From Adiantum capillus-veneris (lineage: Eukaryota; Streptophyta; Polypodiopsida; Polypodiales; Pteridaceae): DNA of 64,000 nt. A program made the position numbers and the translations under genes. Of the stretch, positions 1-9,813 are shown in pieces (positions within the stretch are counted from its first letter, which is position 1; each line of letters opens with the position of its first letter). The notes below the pieces were generated by a model that saw only the letters and a program-made list of their open reading frames with translations, did not search any database and had not been told where the DNA came from. Location: contig CM043944.1 of NCBI GenBank assembly GCA_014529385.2, positions 174,675,240 to 174,739,239 of the forward strand, read 5' to 3'.

Positions 1-771
1 TACTTTATTTATTGGGTTAAGATATACATTATAGTATCTTCATTCACTTGGGCGGATGTTGCTCCTTTTGTAGCTTTGAGTATTGAAGTGGTACTAGCAC
101 TTTAAGCATGGTATATTTTTTACCTTAAACTTCATGGTTCGGCTCAAGGCCTGGCTTTTATCAGGGCTCCTTGTTACTTGGATTGCTAAAGAGAAATATA
201 TGGTTAGTGATTTACAAATGATGGGATGATTTAGAGTCCATTTACCATGATGGGCATTTGACCTAAAAACAAACTTAAACAAAGCTTGATACTTTATGAG
301 AACTGTATAAACTTCATTTGGTGGAGCTTTCATAACTGATAAAACTGATGAAAATAAAATAAAGGGGGTGGATTCAGACACTTGGATTAGAAGGGGTGAT
401 GGCCTTCTAATCAAAATGATAACTTTGGGATATTTCACTGTTTGTACCTAGAAGTGATCAAAGTTTCACCTTCTATTATGGTTCAGACATTTCAGCAAGA
501 CTTGCAAAAGATTGCAACTGAAAGTATTTAGTTTCTTTTTAGAACTATTTACAGTCCTTTTTAATGTGTGCTAGGTGCATCACATTGCCATAAATATCGG
601 CAAGGATCACCATGTATATACAGGTTCGGATCTGTTTTTTTCTAAATGCATGCACACTAGGTGTTATGGGGCCTAGTGTTTAGCAAAAGCTGATTTGGAA
701 TGGCACGTACTGAAGGCTTGTGTAGGTGAAACCAAGCATGCTGTTCCATGGGCCAACTTCCCATAAGTCGA
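1..771. other. No gene recognised
   Basis: AT-rich sequence with short open frames only. None of the translations resembles a known domain, and there are no LTR ends, inverted repeats or RNA-gene signatures that I can see. Confidence 0.5.
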
Positions 772-1100
772 TCATTGCTCACTTTTCGCACAAACTTTGC
801 CATTTAGACCTTTCTGAGCCAGCCAACACACTGGAGGATTCTGTTCTAAGTCACCAACCAACAACCACTCCCCTTCAATAGGGGTATCTCTAAGATGCAT
901 CCATAGTTTAGCTCTATCTTTTGTATTGCAAGGGCCGTACACATTCACAATGGTGAGGGGTTGCCCTTCCCATCTGATTCTAATCCCCAGGATTCCGCCG
1001 GATGGGTGGTTAAGAACCAACTTCGGCTCCAATTCTCTGTCCACAATGCTGAGGACGCCACTAAAGCCGTTATTTCCTTCTCCATAGAATAGCGGTTTTC
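772..1100 (-). pseudogene. LINE endonuclease domain fragment
   Basis: This is part of the endonuclease/exonuclease/phosphatase-type domain of a plant non-LTR retrotransposon, which nicks target DNA. The translation reads through blocks typical of the family: a HPSGGILGIRIRW stretch, then the central LTIVNVYGP motif, then WLLVGDL, which corresponds to the usual W-x-x-G-D-F-N block with the catalytic region altered to DLEQN. The frame continues upstream of the first methionine-like codon into GFSGVLSIVDREL, so the reading frame is an internal slice, not a gene start. It lies immediately downstream, in the minus-strand sense, of a LINE C-terminal zinc-finger fragment. That is the reverse of normal LINE order (endonuclease, reverse transcriptase, zinc finger). 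I infer a rearranged or tandemly broken LINE. Confidence 0.7.
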
Positions 1101-1350
1101 TTGACCCATTTGCAGATTTTTCCTACTAGGCCACACATCTGTGGGCACTCCTTAAATAGGTGTGCGATGTTTCCCTAGCCGATCTGCATTGTGAGCATCT
1201 GTCCAGACCAATTCCCGTAGCGAGTACTTTGACTCCACTTTGCATGGCTCCTAAAAGCACCTTCCACACAAAAACCTTTATTCTATGTGGCCATGGTGGG
1301 CGCCAAATATTGTTCACAACTATCTTGCCTCCGACCAGTTCTTGCCCCAT
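1078..1350 (-). pseudogene. LINE zf-RVT (C-terminal zinc-binding) fragment
   Basis: The translation matches the zinc-binding region at the C-terminus of plant LINE reverse transcriptases (zf-RVT): an IW..PWPHRIKVFVWKVLLGA block, then GIGLDRCSQC with its C-x-x-C pair, then a RETSH motif followed in another frame by HLFKECPQ. The shift of frame between RETSH and HLFKECP shows at least one indel, so it is a dead copy. The same strand continues from the fragment at 1420-1698. Reverse transcriptase itself is not visible. Confidence 0.7.
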
Positions 1351-1419
1351 TGCTTATTAAGCTGTGAGGACCAATCCTTCGAATACATAAGTGTACAGTA
1401 CACTTCCTTAGTTTGAGGT

Positions 1420-1698
1420 TTAAGGAAGTGTCTGTTTAGAGAGCCAAGGGGACCAATGGTTTATATAATTATGGAAGTACCTAAACAACTCTCCCCATTT
1501 CAAGGACTCCATGGTCCCGTATTTTCTAACAAGTTCGCTTGTCATACCCCCAAATTTAAGAACGGTCCATCGAGGGGCAAGCAACTTGTCATGCACTTCA
1601 AGCCCTTTCCACATACCACCTTCCGAGCGTAACTTAGAGATATCCACCATGTCCTTAGCCATAATAGCCCACCTCTTCTTGCAAATTCTCTTAATCAA
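1420..1698 (-). pseudogene. Probable LINE segment upstream of zf-RVT
   Basis: This 92-codon open stretch on the minus strand lies directly before the zf-RVT fragment and reads in the same direction. Its composition (KKRWAIMAKDMVDISKL, then GGMWKGLEVHDKLLAPRW, then LKWGELFRYFHNYINHW) suits the poorly conserved region between reverse transcriptase and zf-RVT in plant LINEs, rich in W and aromatic residues. I assign it by position more than by motif, so the call is tentative. Confidence 0.4.
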
Positions 1699-1719
1699 GT
1701 GTTACATGTATATCTTTTG

Positions 1720-2160
1720 AAATTTATTTTATCAATATTGAGAATATCTAAACTTAATCCTTAATAATGATACATGTTACACTAAAGTAACAAAGTGACA
1801 TTTACATAATAAAACCAAAAGTTGAAAAAAAGCTTAGTTGTGAAGAAATTAAAATTTTTATAAACAATTTACAATTCTTTCATTTTTGGTTATAAAGAAA
1901 TTCTTTCATTTAAGGACAATTTATAATTTTTTAGTTGTAAATTGTCTTCAAATGAAAGGAAAATTTACCCAAAAAAAATTTGTTTTAAACTAAAAAGTTG
2001 CAAAGAAAATCATTAGGTCCTTAAATGGAGGGACCCATTTCCAAACTAAACAAAGACAAAAGCAAGGAAAGTCAAGTGAGAATTAAATAAAAGGACCAAT
2101 TTACAAAAGAATATTCACATTATAAAAGGAAGATATAATATTTATAAAACCTTCCTTTTC
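1720..2160. other. AT-rich spacer, no gene seen
   Basis: Very AT-rich sequence with poly-A and poly-T runs between the LINE and Helitron remnants. No coding frame or repeat boundary was identified. Confidence 0.5.
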
Positions 2161-2404
2161 AATCAAGCAGGACACTTGTCCACCATCAAAGACCTCTGTA
2201 TCAACGACTCAAAAGGTGCACATTTTCTCAACCTTCCCCTATGGCCTTCTGTAGGCCAAAAATACCATCCTTTAAAGCTTTGAAGCTTTGTCCTCTCTCC
2301 ATCCTCAAATAGTCTCCCTCTCTGAGTTCTCATGTACACACACAAAGTAACCACAAAATCATACAATGTTCCTATTACCAACCTACTTGCATCAGTCGTG
2401 TATC

Positions 2405-2915
2405 CATTTGCCAATTGCAGTACTTCCTTGTATGCAAAATTAGAAGTGTGAGGCTCTTCAACTTTTGAAACTTGTCGAACATTAAGTAAAACTTTCCAAG
2501 TGCTTGATGATCTCACATATGTGACATTGCCACATACAATTGACCATGACTAGAAATTGGTGTTGCAAAGTACAAACCCATAATTCCAATGGTTTCGGAC
2601 CCTGTGCTTTATTGATAGTCGTACAAAATGCAAGCATTGTTGCAGACTAAATCCTTGCTATCTAAAAAGGAAATGCTAATGTCGATGAGAAGAGAAAATT
2701 TATCCTTGGGATAAAATATGTTTGCCCAATTTTTGTCTAGTAATTATTTCTGCTTCTATGACCCTTGAGTGAAGTTGCTTACATATCAAGCGAGTACCAT
2801 TGCACAAACCTTGTAGTGGGTTGAGGCTACAAAGTAACATGATTATTGCATTTTCTTATAGCTGCAAAACATGAGGTAGGTCCAAACTATTCAAATACTC
2901 CTCAAAACCTCTATC
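2405..2915 (-). pseudogene. Helitron Pif1-like helicase, C-terminal remnant
   Basis: Minus-strand translation shows, in order, the hallmark blocks of the C-terminal part of plant Helitron Rep/helicase proteins. EEYLNSL lies at about 2885-2905, followed by an AIIMLLCSLNPLQGLCNGTR stretch, then VIEAEIITRQKLGKH, then AFCTTINKAQGPKPLEL at about 2590-2640. After these come LYFATPISSHGQLYVAMSH at about 2521-2575 and finally AYKEVLQL near 2415-2435. These blocks belong to the Pif1/RecD family motor that moves Helitrons by rolling-circle replication. Stops (for example after PF and after RI, before SATMLAF) and a frame change between the LYVAMSH and AYKEVL blocks show that it is dead. The Rep nuclease and N-terminal helicase motifs are not visible, and I could not place the 5'-TC or 3'-CTRR ends. 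Sequence at 2163-2404 continues open past the helicase end but is unrecognised. Confidence 0.8.
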
Positions 2916-2929
2916 AATAGGTTATTTAC

Positions 2930-4088
2930 CTTTATACTACATGCCAACCGAGCATGCAATTCTAAAGTTACTCTAAACCATGACTGTGTAGTTCTACCAT
3001 TATCAAGAAGTAAAGTACTTATCTTTTGATGATGCACATGCTAGAGCAACTTTGTGTTCTCCATGCAATTTTGTTAACAATATATCAGTGTTCGAAAAAA
3101 CCCGGGGTCTAGTGTATTTTTATCGGTTGAAATCCTAAAATCCCGGTTAGATTTTGAGCTTGCCTTGAAGAAAATCGGGAAATTTTCACAAGTTGTAGTG
3201 TAATTACCAGCAAAAGCTTCAAATTTGACCTAAAAACTGGGAGAATTTCAATCCTTGCCCTTATTTTCTTCGGTTAGAAAAATGTTATTTTCTAGCCCTG
3301 CAATATATTTTAAAAATAAGTCTTCGGGATCCTCGTGGCCCATCCAAGAAAAATGCATCTCCCTCATTCTTACACACGGCAAAAAGAATATGCTTATCTG
3401 CATCTCCTGTGACTCCTTCATTAGGCATGCTCTACAAGATTTCTCCTCTGCATCAAACATCATCTTTTCTTCTAATGCACCATTTTTAAAGATACACTAA
3501 GCATCTCCTGTCAACTTGTGGCAAACCTACAAAGTAAATCAATGCCTTGATCTCATCAATACCCCCATCTTCCAACATGATAGTTCCTCAGTCATGACCC
3601 TTTATCAACATACTTGTAAAGGTATTTTATAACATCAATTGTAGAGACAAATCTCCACAATAATGTGAGCTTTTTATCTCAAAGGAAGAAATGGATTATA
3701 GGGTATTATCCATCAATTTTTTAATTTCATATTCTTTGATACTACCTTCCTACCATCATTTTGCATCATATGTGTGGGATACCTATGCAAATCAATAGTA
3801 GTTTTTAGAACCTACACTCTCCATCTATCATGCAACAGGTTTAGTGTTAATAGGCCCACATGGTCCATGCATATGGTCGACCTGAGACCTAATAGAATGA
3901 TCAACAACATAATAAAACTCTCGAAACATGAGTTTATCTGGCAGTTTCACACATGCCAACATGTCATAATCTTGCACTTCTAGTGGATTTGCTTTGCTAC
4001 TAAGTATCAATATCAATAGGATATAAGCATGGAGCTTAGTTACACTGGCTGAGACAGAGAGCCACCCACCCACAAAATGATACTTCAA
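2930..4088. other. Unclassified intergenic or transposon debris
   Basis: No recognisable protein. A short block at 3090-3240 (around cccggggtctagtgtattttt) faintly resembles 22270-22350 (tttagtgtattttcaatgg), which suggests two decayed copies of one repeat. Short opposing open frames at 3248-3500 do not match a family known to me. Part of this stretch may be internal sequence of the Helitron. Confidence 0.4.
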
Positions 4089-4607
4089 CTAACACAAGAG
4101 CCACGCGACACAAGTGAAAAACACTAATTCCGCTATGGCTAACACGCGAGCCACCCGGACCACGAGCAAATGACTAGTCCTAAAAATATGTCGAAAGCTG
4201 CCGCTAGGGTACAAGAAGTTGCCACCTACATGATCCCTGTCTTCCCGCACCAAACACATGCAAGACAACCAGATCCAAGAAATGACCATGACCATAGAAT
4301 TTGAGATCCACTGTAGCCAACCGGACCCCACCACCACCAGCTCGCAATTGAACCTGCATAGATGCCACCGCCATCTAGCATGCATCCACCCGAGACAACA
4401 AGAACTAATTGCCACCAAGATGTCAGGACCGGCAGACCCCACCCAATAGGGTAGGGTGCCTCCAAGGAACCTCGCCAAACCATTGAAGAGGGTTGGGCTA
4501 GCAGGGTTTACCCTCGAAAGAGGGACGGGTTGCCGCCATACCCGCAAGAAGAAAAAAGATAGCGTGCTGAGGACCCCTCCAAAGAGTAGCAAGGAATGAC
4601 CAAGGTC
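4089..4607. other. GC-rich left flank of Copia-1, no gene recognised
   Basis: This is more GC-rich than its surroundings and open for 167 codons on the minus strand. The translation is low-complexity (W, G, V and C rich) and overlaps another open minus-strand frame, which looks like composition and not coding. The sequence resumes on the other side of Copia-1 at 9907, also GC-rich, so the element sits inside one unclassified block. Confidence 0.4.
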
Positions 4608-4612
4608 CCCAG
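4608..4612 (+). repeat. Target-site duplication of Copia-1, left copy (CCCAG)
   Basis: CCCAG lies directly before the 5' LTR and again at 9902-9906 directly after the 3' LTR. A 5-bp duplication is expected from a Copia integrase. Confidence 0.85.
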
Positions 4613-5025
4613 TGTTAAGTATGGAGTCTGATTTACCCCTTGTAATTTTCTGTGTTAAAAAGGCACATTTGTAAGGCCCCCATTATGAAGAGAAGCCATT
4701 GTGCGTGAAGAAAAATAACTCGTCGGAAAATAAAATCACTCGCGGAATCCAAAATTTCAACGCCCAGTCTCGAGCCTATGCTCCCAGAATATTGCTTTTC
4801 GCCAGAATATTATGGCCAGACGACAGCCGAACGACGGCCAAAAAGTGGTCGGAAAACGATCGGTCGGTTGGCCGGAAGTCAATGGTCGGTGGCCGAATTC
4901 AAAAGCGGACTTGTCTTTTCAAGGGCGGCCACACATGGGTGGATTGGAGGGTCCGATTTGGAATTATCTACACAAGGGTGGCTACGCATGCCTGCCTCTC
5001 ATGAGAGAGGGCAGCACTTTTGGCC

Positions 5026-5032
5026 TATAAAA
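5026..5032 (+). promoter_or_regulatory. TATA box of the Copia-1 5' LTR
   Basis: TATAAAA in the context ttggcctataaaaggaggcc, preceded by a GC-rich upstream region with short GGCCGG-type repeats and followed by a leader with (CT)n. The same box appears twice in the 3' LTR. Confidence 0.75.
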
Positions 5033-5319
5033 GGAGGCCATTTCTACACACATTTCATAGTGTGAAGTTGATGCAACAAGGTGGGTGTGAGGTGGTGAGA
5101 GTGAAGCAAGGCGGGAGCTCCAAAAGGGTATAATACCTTTGTAACCTAGTTCTTGTTTTGAAGTACTAAAGTCATTGAGTGGCTGCTTTCCCGTGGACGT
5201 AGCCCACATTGGGTGAACCACGTATGTCGTGTGTACTCTCTTTCTCTCTCTCTCTCTCTACTCTATAATCTCTTGTGTGTGTAAATTATCTCTCTCCATT
5301 AAGTAATCTACTCAATTAT

Positions 5320-5546
5320 TGTTGGAATTAGGGTTGCAGAGAAACACACACAGCTTGGAGAAGACGAAGGAAGCTCAAGGCACACAATAGAGAGTGTGTT
5401 ACTTAGTGTGCTATGGAAAGATAGATAGCCCTAGAGTGATGGGCGTATATACAATGCACGGGGGAAAAAACCTCCTAAAGAGGGAAAAAATGCCCCGACG
5501 GTCCTAGTGTGTTCACACACATCACTACCACATGTATATGGTAACA
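5320..5546 (-). mobile_element. Solo LTR of the Copia-2 family inside the Copia-1 5' LTR
   Basis: 227 bp beginning TGTTGGAATTAGGG and ending TATATGGTAACA, flanked by ATTAT at 5315-5319 and 5547-5551. The undisturbed Copia-1 3' LTR reads ctcaattatctacttag at the same place, which confirms the empty site. It differs from both LTRs of the complete Copia-2 element at 56720-61897 by one base that I can see (CCCCGACGG here, CCCCGGCGG there). Since that element lies on the minus strand and this copy reads the same way, strand is given as minus. A solo LTR arises by recombination between the two LTRs of a full insertion. Confidence 0.95.
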
Positions 5547-5581
5547 ATTATCTACTTAGCTACGTCATATTTCCTAACAAC

Positions 5582-5593
5582 TGATATCACAGC
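5582..5593 (+). other. Primer binding site of Copia-1
   Basis: TGATATCACAGC lies two bases after the LTR end. It matches 10 of 12 positions of TGGTATCAGAGC, the usual plant site complementary to initiator-methionine tRNA, where reverse transcription starts. The two mismatches fit the general decay of the element. Confidence 0.7.
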
Positions 5594-5639
5594 AAGGTTT
5601 GCTTGTAGCTAAAGTATCTCAAGGAAAGGATTCCTTGAA

Positions 5640-6284
5640 TTGAGTGGGAGTTATGCGGATGAAGGGAAGCTCAAGATTGAGAATTTCAACTGCAAAAACT
5701 ACCAAAATTGGAAGATGCAGATTGAAGACTATCTCTACCAGAAGGACCTCTATTTGCCATTAGGCGGTCTTGCGAAGAAGCCCGCAACAATGGCAGATGA
5801 AGCATGGATTGTCCTTGATCGAAAGGCACTGGGAAGAATCCGGTTAAGATTGGCGTCAACGATGGCCTTCAATGTTTCAGAGATGAAGACCACGGAGGAC
5901 TTGATGAGTCAAGGTAATTTTGGGTATGTATACTTGGGAGATGATGAAGCTTGTGAAATTGTCGGCAAAGGTACAATTTGTGTCAAAATTGCTAACGAAA
6001 ATGAATGGAAACTTAAAGATACTAGGCATGTTCCTTCTCTTTGCAAAAAATTGATCTCTACAGGACAATTGGACGATGAAGGTCACAACATTGCATTCGA
6101 AAGCAAACGGTGGAAGATCTCAAAGGGATCTTTGGTGGTTGCCAAGGGAGAAAAGGTCGGTACACTTTACTTGTGTACTGTTAGCACGCAACCTTCAACT
6201 TGTGCAACAACTACAGAAGTTGATAGTGCGGTGTGGCACTACCGGCTTGGGCATATGAGTGGCAAAGGAATGCAAATCCTTTAA
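5640..6284 (+). pseudogene. Copia-1 gag plus protease-linker remnant
   Basis: The first ~90 codons match the N-terminal gag domain of Tnt1-like Copia elements (KLKIENFNCKNYQNWKMQIE, later WIVLDRKALGRIRL). At about codon 95 the frame jumps from EDLMSQ straight to GNFGYVYLGDDEACEIVGKG, the region just after the protease active site. The C-terminal half of gag, the CCHC zinc knuckle and the catalytic D-S/T-G triad are therefore missing through an internal in-frame deletion. The remainder carries the post-protease linker and the pre-integrase block VWHYRLGHMSGKG before a TAA. The start codon is TTG where a family member would be expected to have ATG. No product could assemble particles. Confidence 0.85.
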
Positions 6285-7362
6285 ACAAAGAAGCTTCTAC
6301 CAGGTTTGAAAGAAGTGGACTTAGAGTTCTGTGAAGATTGTGTTTATGGTAAACAAAAGAGGGTAAAATTCCAAAAATTAGGAAATGAAAGAAAAAATAA
6401 AAAAATTTGAGTTGGTTCATTTTGATGTTTGGGGTCCTGCAAGTACACCATCACTTGGTGGCTCATTGTACTATGTAACATTCATAGACGATGCAACTAG
6501 GAAAACATGGGTTTATGTAATGAAGAATAAATCCAATGTGTTTTCCATATTTCAAAGGTGGAAAGCCTTTGTGGAGAATGAAGTATGTACCAAGGTTAAA
6601 TGCCTCAGATTCGACAATGGAAGCGAATATTGCAGCCAAGATTTTGAAAGCTTTTGTGCTAGCAATGGCATTCGGAGGCAAAGAACAACCCCAAGGACAC
6701 CTCAACAAAATGGCATTTCTGAAAGGATGAACATAACAATCATGGAGCAAGCACGAAGCATGCGGCTACATGCAGGGCTACCGCTTGAGCTTTGGACGGA
6801 AGCTGTAAGTATGTCTGTGTACTTAATCAACTGGTCACCCTCAACGGCATTGGATGGGGGAGTTCCAGAAGAGGCATGGACAAGTAAACCGGTGAATTAT
6901 GCTTGTCTCAAAGTGTTTGGGTGTGAGGCTTTCATGCACATAGATAGAAGCCTAAGATCAAAGCTAGATACAAAGTCCAAAAAGTGTTTCTTCATTGGCT
7001 ATGGAGAAGGTGACTTTGGGTATCGCCTATGGAATCCTGAAGATGGTAAAATCTTAAGGAGTAGGGATGTAATTTTTAACGAAAAAAATATGTACAAAGA
7101 TTACTTGGAAAGAAAACAAACAAAAGAAACAGGTGATGAGTACATGGAGCTTGAGGACGGTGAAGACTCAAGGACTGCAAACGGTGACAATATGCGACAA
7201 CGTCAACCAAATGAGGAGCCTCAACCTATTCCCCGAAGATCTACAAGAGCAAGTAGACCTCGAGAAAGGTTTGTTCCTTCCTTTAGTCAACTCTTGATCT
7301 TAGATTCTAGAGAGCCGGAATCATACGAAGAAGCTATGCAACACGAATCCAAAGAAGAATAG
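6285..7362 (+). pseudogene. Copia-1 integrase
   Basis: After the stop at 6282-6284 the frame resumes with LLPGLKEVDLEFCEDCVYGK, the second half of the zinc-binding region. A further stop follows, and then the catalytic core: HFDVWGP (first aspartate), LRFDNGSEY (second aspartate) and TPQQNGISER (glutamate). The D-D-E triad is present. The downstream conserved block CFFIGYGEGDFGYRLWNPE and a charged linker rich in R and S follow. This enzyme would join the cDNA to host DNA. It is separated from gag and from reverse transcriptase by stops or frame changes, so it is inactive as encoded. Confidence 0.88.
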
Positions 7363-7373
7363 ACGAAGAGCAA

Positions 7374-8321
7374 GTGGAGATGGACTCACTACATCGCAAC
7401 CAAACATGGGAGTTGGTTGAGTTGCCTAAAGGTAAGCGGGCACTTCAAAACAAATGGGTGTACAAGCTAAAGGAAGAAGAAGGTGGGAAGAAAAGATACA
7501 AGTCTAGGCTTGTGGTAAAAGGGTTTTCTCAAAAGAAAGGTATTGACTTCAATGATATATTTTCTCCTGTTGTAAAAATGAACTCAATTAGGCTTGTCTT
7601 AAGCCTTGTGGATGCTCATGATCTAAATCTTGAGCAAATGGATGTAAATAGGGCATTCCCTCATGGTGACTTAGAGGAGGAAATTTACATGCTTCAACCA
7701 AAGGGGTATGAAGTAAAAGGTAAGGAGAAAATGGTTTGTAGATTAAAGAAAAGCTTGTATGGTTTAAAGCAAGCATCAAGACAATGGTACTTGAAGTTCG
7801 ATGGATGGATGTTAGATCCTGGATTCAGAAGATGCAACTCAGATCATTGCGTTGACACGAAGAATTTGGGAGATGGGAAGTTCATCATCCTAATGTTGTA
7901 TGCTGATGACATAATGATTGCAAGTGCTAACATGCAGGACATCAAAGACCTAAAAGAAGAGCTGTCTAAATCTTTTTCAATGAAAGATTTAGCTGCAAAG
8001 AGGATACTTGGTATGAACATATCAAGGGAAAGGACGAAGAAGACAATAAAGCTATCTCAAGAGGATTACATCAAGAAGGTACTAGAAAGGTTTGCAATGC
8101 AAAATGCAAAAACGGTTTCTACACCTTCGGTTGGTCACTTTAAACTAACCAAGGATATGTGTCCAAAGACACAAGAGGAGATAGCCTATATGTCTAAAGT
8201 TCCATATGTTGCAGTGGTAGGTTCTCTTATGTACGCTATGGTCTGCACAAGGCCAAACATTGCACATGCAATGGGAGTTGTAAGTAGGTTCATGGACAAC
8301 CCAGGTAAAGAGCATTGGTAA
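7374..8321 (+). pseudogene. Copia-1 reverse transcriptase
   Basis: The frame opens inside the polyprotein. It shows WELVELPKGKRALQNKWVYK, then RLVVKGFSQKKGIDF, then LEQMDVNRAFPHGDLEEEI (first catalytic aspartate) and LKKSLYGLKQASRQW. The catalytic LMLYADDIMIAS lies near 7892-7927. The thumb region ends at CTRPNIAHAMGVVSRFM and the frame stops at TAG/TAA just where the RNase H linker would begin. The sequence is of normal length for Copia and keeps its active-site residues, but it is out of frame with its neighbours. Confidence 0.9.
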
Positions 8322-8329
8322 GCTGTGAA

Positions 8330-8829
8330 GTGTATCTAAAAGGGACAACAACAAATACTTTGTATTTTGGAGGAACTAATATTTTTCTAAAAGGGTATGC
8401 TGATGCAGATATGGCAGGTGACAAAGATACTCGAAGGAGCACTACTGGCTATGTCTTCACGGTTGGAGGCACAACAGTAAGTTGGGCTTCAGGCTGCAGA
8501 AAGTGGTCTCACTTTCTACCACGGAAGCAGAGTATGTAGCAATGACAAAGGTAAGCAAAGAAATTTCGTGGCTTCACAGATTCTTAGAAGAGCTTGGATT
8601 CAAACAAGACAATTGTGTCTTGTACAGTTTGTACAGTGATAGCCAAAGCGCTATCCATCTTGCGAAGAACTCAGCCTTTCATTCAAGGACAAAACACATT
8701 GAGGTGAGATATCACTTCATTCGCACTCTTTTGGAAGAGGGACAACTAAAGCTAGGAAATGTGCATACAAGTGAAAATCCTGCATACATGTTTACAAAGG
8801 TGGCCAACAAGGAGAAGTTGAGCTTTTGA
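8330..8829 (+). pseudogene. Copia-1 RNase H, frameshifted
   Basis: RNase H removes the RNA strand during reverse transcription. The first part ([20 protein letters not shown]) carries the first acidic residue. A frame change near 8500 is needed to continue with [11 protein letters not shown] (glutamate) and LYSDSQSAIHLAKN (aspartate), then HSRTKHIEVRYHFIR and a short C-terminal tail ending at TGA. The order and spacing are those of Copia RNase H. The frame change makes it nonfunctional. Confidence 0.88.
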
Positions 8830-8903
8830 TAATCTTCAATCAGCATTCAAGGATAAGAAGCCAGGATGGAAAGCAGTCACAGGTTTGGTTTGGAGATCAG
8901 TCT

Positions 8904-8916
8904 CCAAGTGAGAGAT
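8904..8916 (+). other. Polypurine tract of Copia-1
   Basis: The sequence ccaagtgagagat abuts the TGTTAAG start of the 3' LTR. This is the expected position and purine bias for the plus-strand primer. Confidence 0.6.
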
Positions 8917-9779
8917 TGTTAAGTATGGAGCCCGATTTACCCCTTGTAATTTTCTGTGTTAAAAATGCACATTTGTAAGGCCCCCATTATGAGGAGAAGC
9001 TATCGTGCGGGAAGAAAAATAACTCACCAGAAAATAAAATCACTCGTCGGAAACCAAAAAATTAACGCAAGTCTTGAGCCTAAGCTCCCGGAATATTCCT
9101 TTTTGCCGGAATATTATGGCCGGATGGCGGCCAAAAAGTGGTCGAAAAACGACCGATCGGTTGGCCGGTTGGCCGGTGGGGCCGGTGGCCGAATTCAAGA
9201 ATGGACTTGTCTTCTCAAGGGTGGCCACACATGGGCGGATTGGAGGGTCTGATTTGGACTTATCTACACAAGGGTGGCTACACATGGCTGCCTCTCATGA
9301 GAGAGGGCAACACTTTTGGCCTATAAAAGGAGACTATTTCTACACACATTTCATAGTGTGAAGTTGATGCAACAAGGTGGGTGTGAGGTGGTCGGAAAAC
9401 GACCGGTCGGTTGGCCGGAAGTCAATGGCCGGTGGCCGAATTCAAAAGCGGACTCGTCTTTTTCAAGGGCGGCCACACATGGGCGGATTGGAGGGTCCGA
9501 TTGGGAATTATCTACACAAGGGCGGCTACACATGCCTGCCTCTCATGAGAGAGGGCATCACTTTTGGCCTATAAAAGGAGGCCATTTCTACACACATTTC
9601 ATAGTGTGAAGTTGATGCAACAAGGTGGGTGTGAGGTGGTGAGAGTGAAGCAAGGCGGGAGCTCCAAAAGGGTATGATACCTTTGTAACCTACTTCTTGT
9701 TTTGAAGTACTAAAGCCATTGAGTGGATGCTTTCTCGTGGACGTAGCCCACATTGGGTGAACCACGTATGTCGTGTGTA

Positions 9780-9813
<34 letters not shown>

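Larger units (their letters stand above)
4613..5579 (+). repeat. Copia-1 5' LTR (967 bp, 735 bp without its insertion)
   Basis: It begins TGTTAAGTATGGAGTCTG and ends TTTCCTAACA. It holds a TATA box at 5026, the leader, a short (CT)n at about 5243-5259, and an inserted 227-bp solo LTR with TSD ATTAT at 5315-5551. Removing the insertion and one TSD copy leaves about 735 bp, against 985 bp for the 3' LTR. Confidence 0.9.

Noticed and set aside
2163-2404. Host gene on the minus strand after the helicase end
   Set aside because: The open frame is a run-on from the Helitron remnant. It starts within helicase sequence and its tail has no recognised domain.
4089-4592. 167-codon minus-strand frame as a possible gene
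   Set aside because: W/G/V-rich translation without motif, overlapping another open minus-strand frame; explained by base composition.
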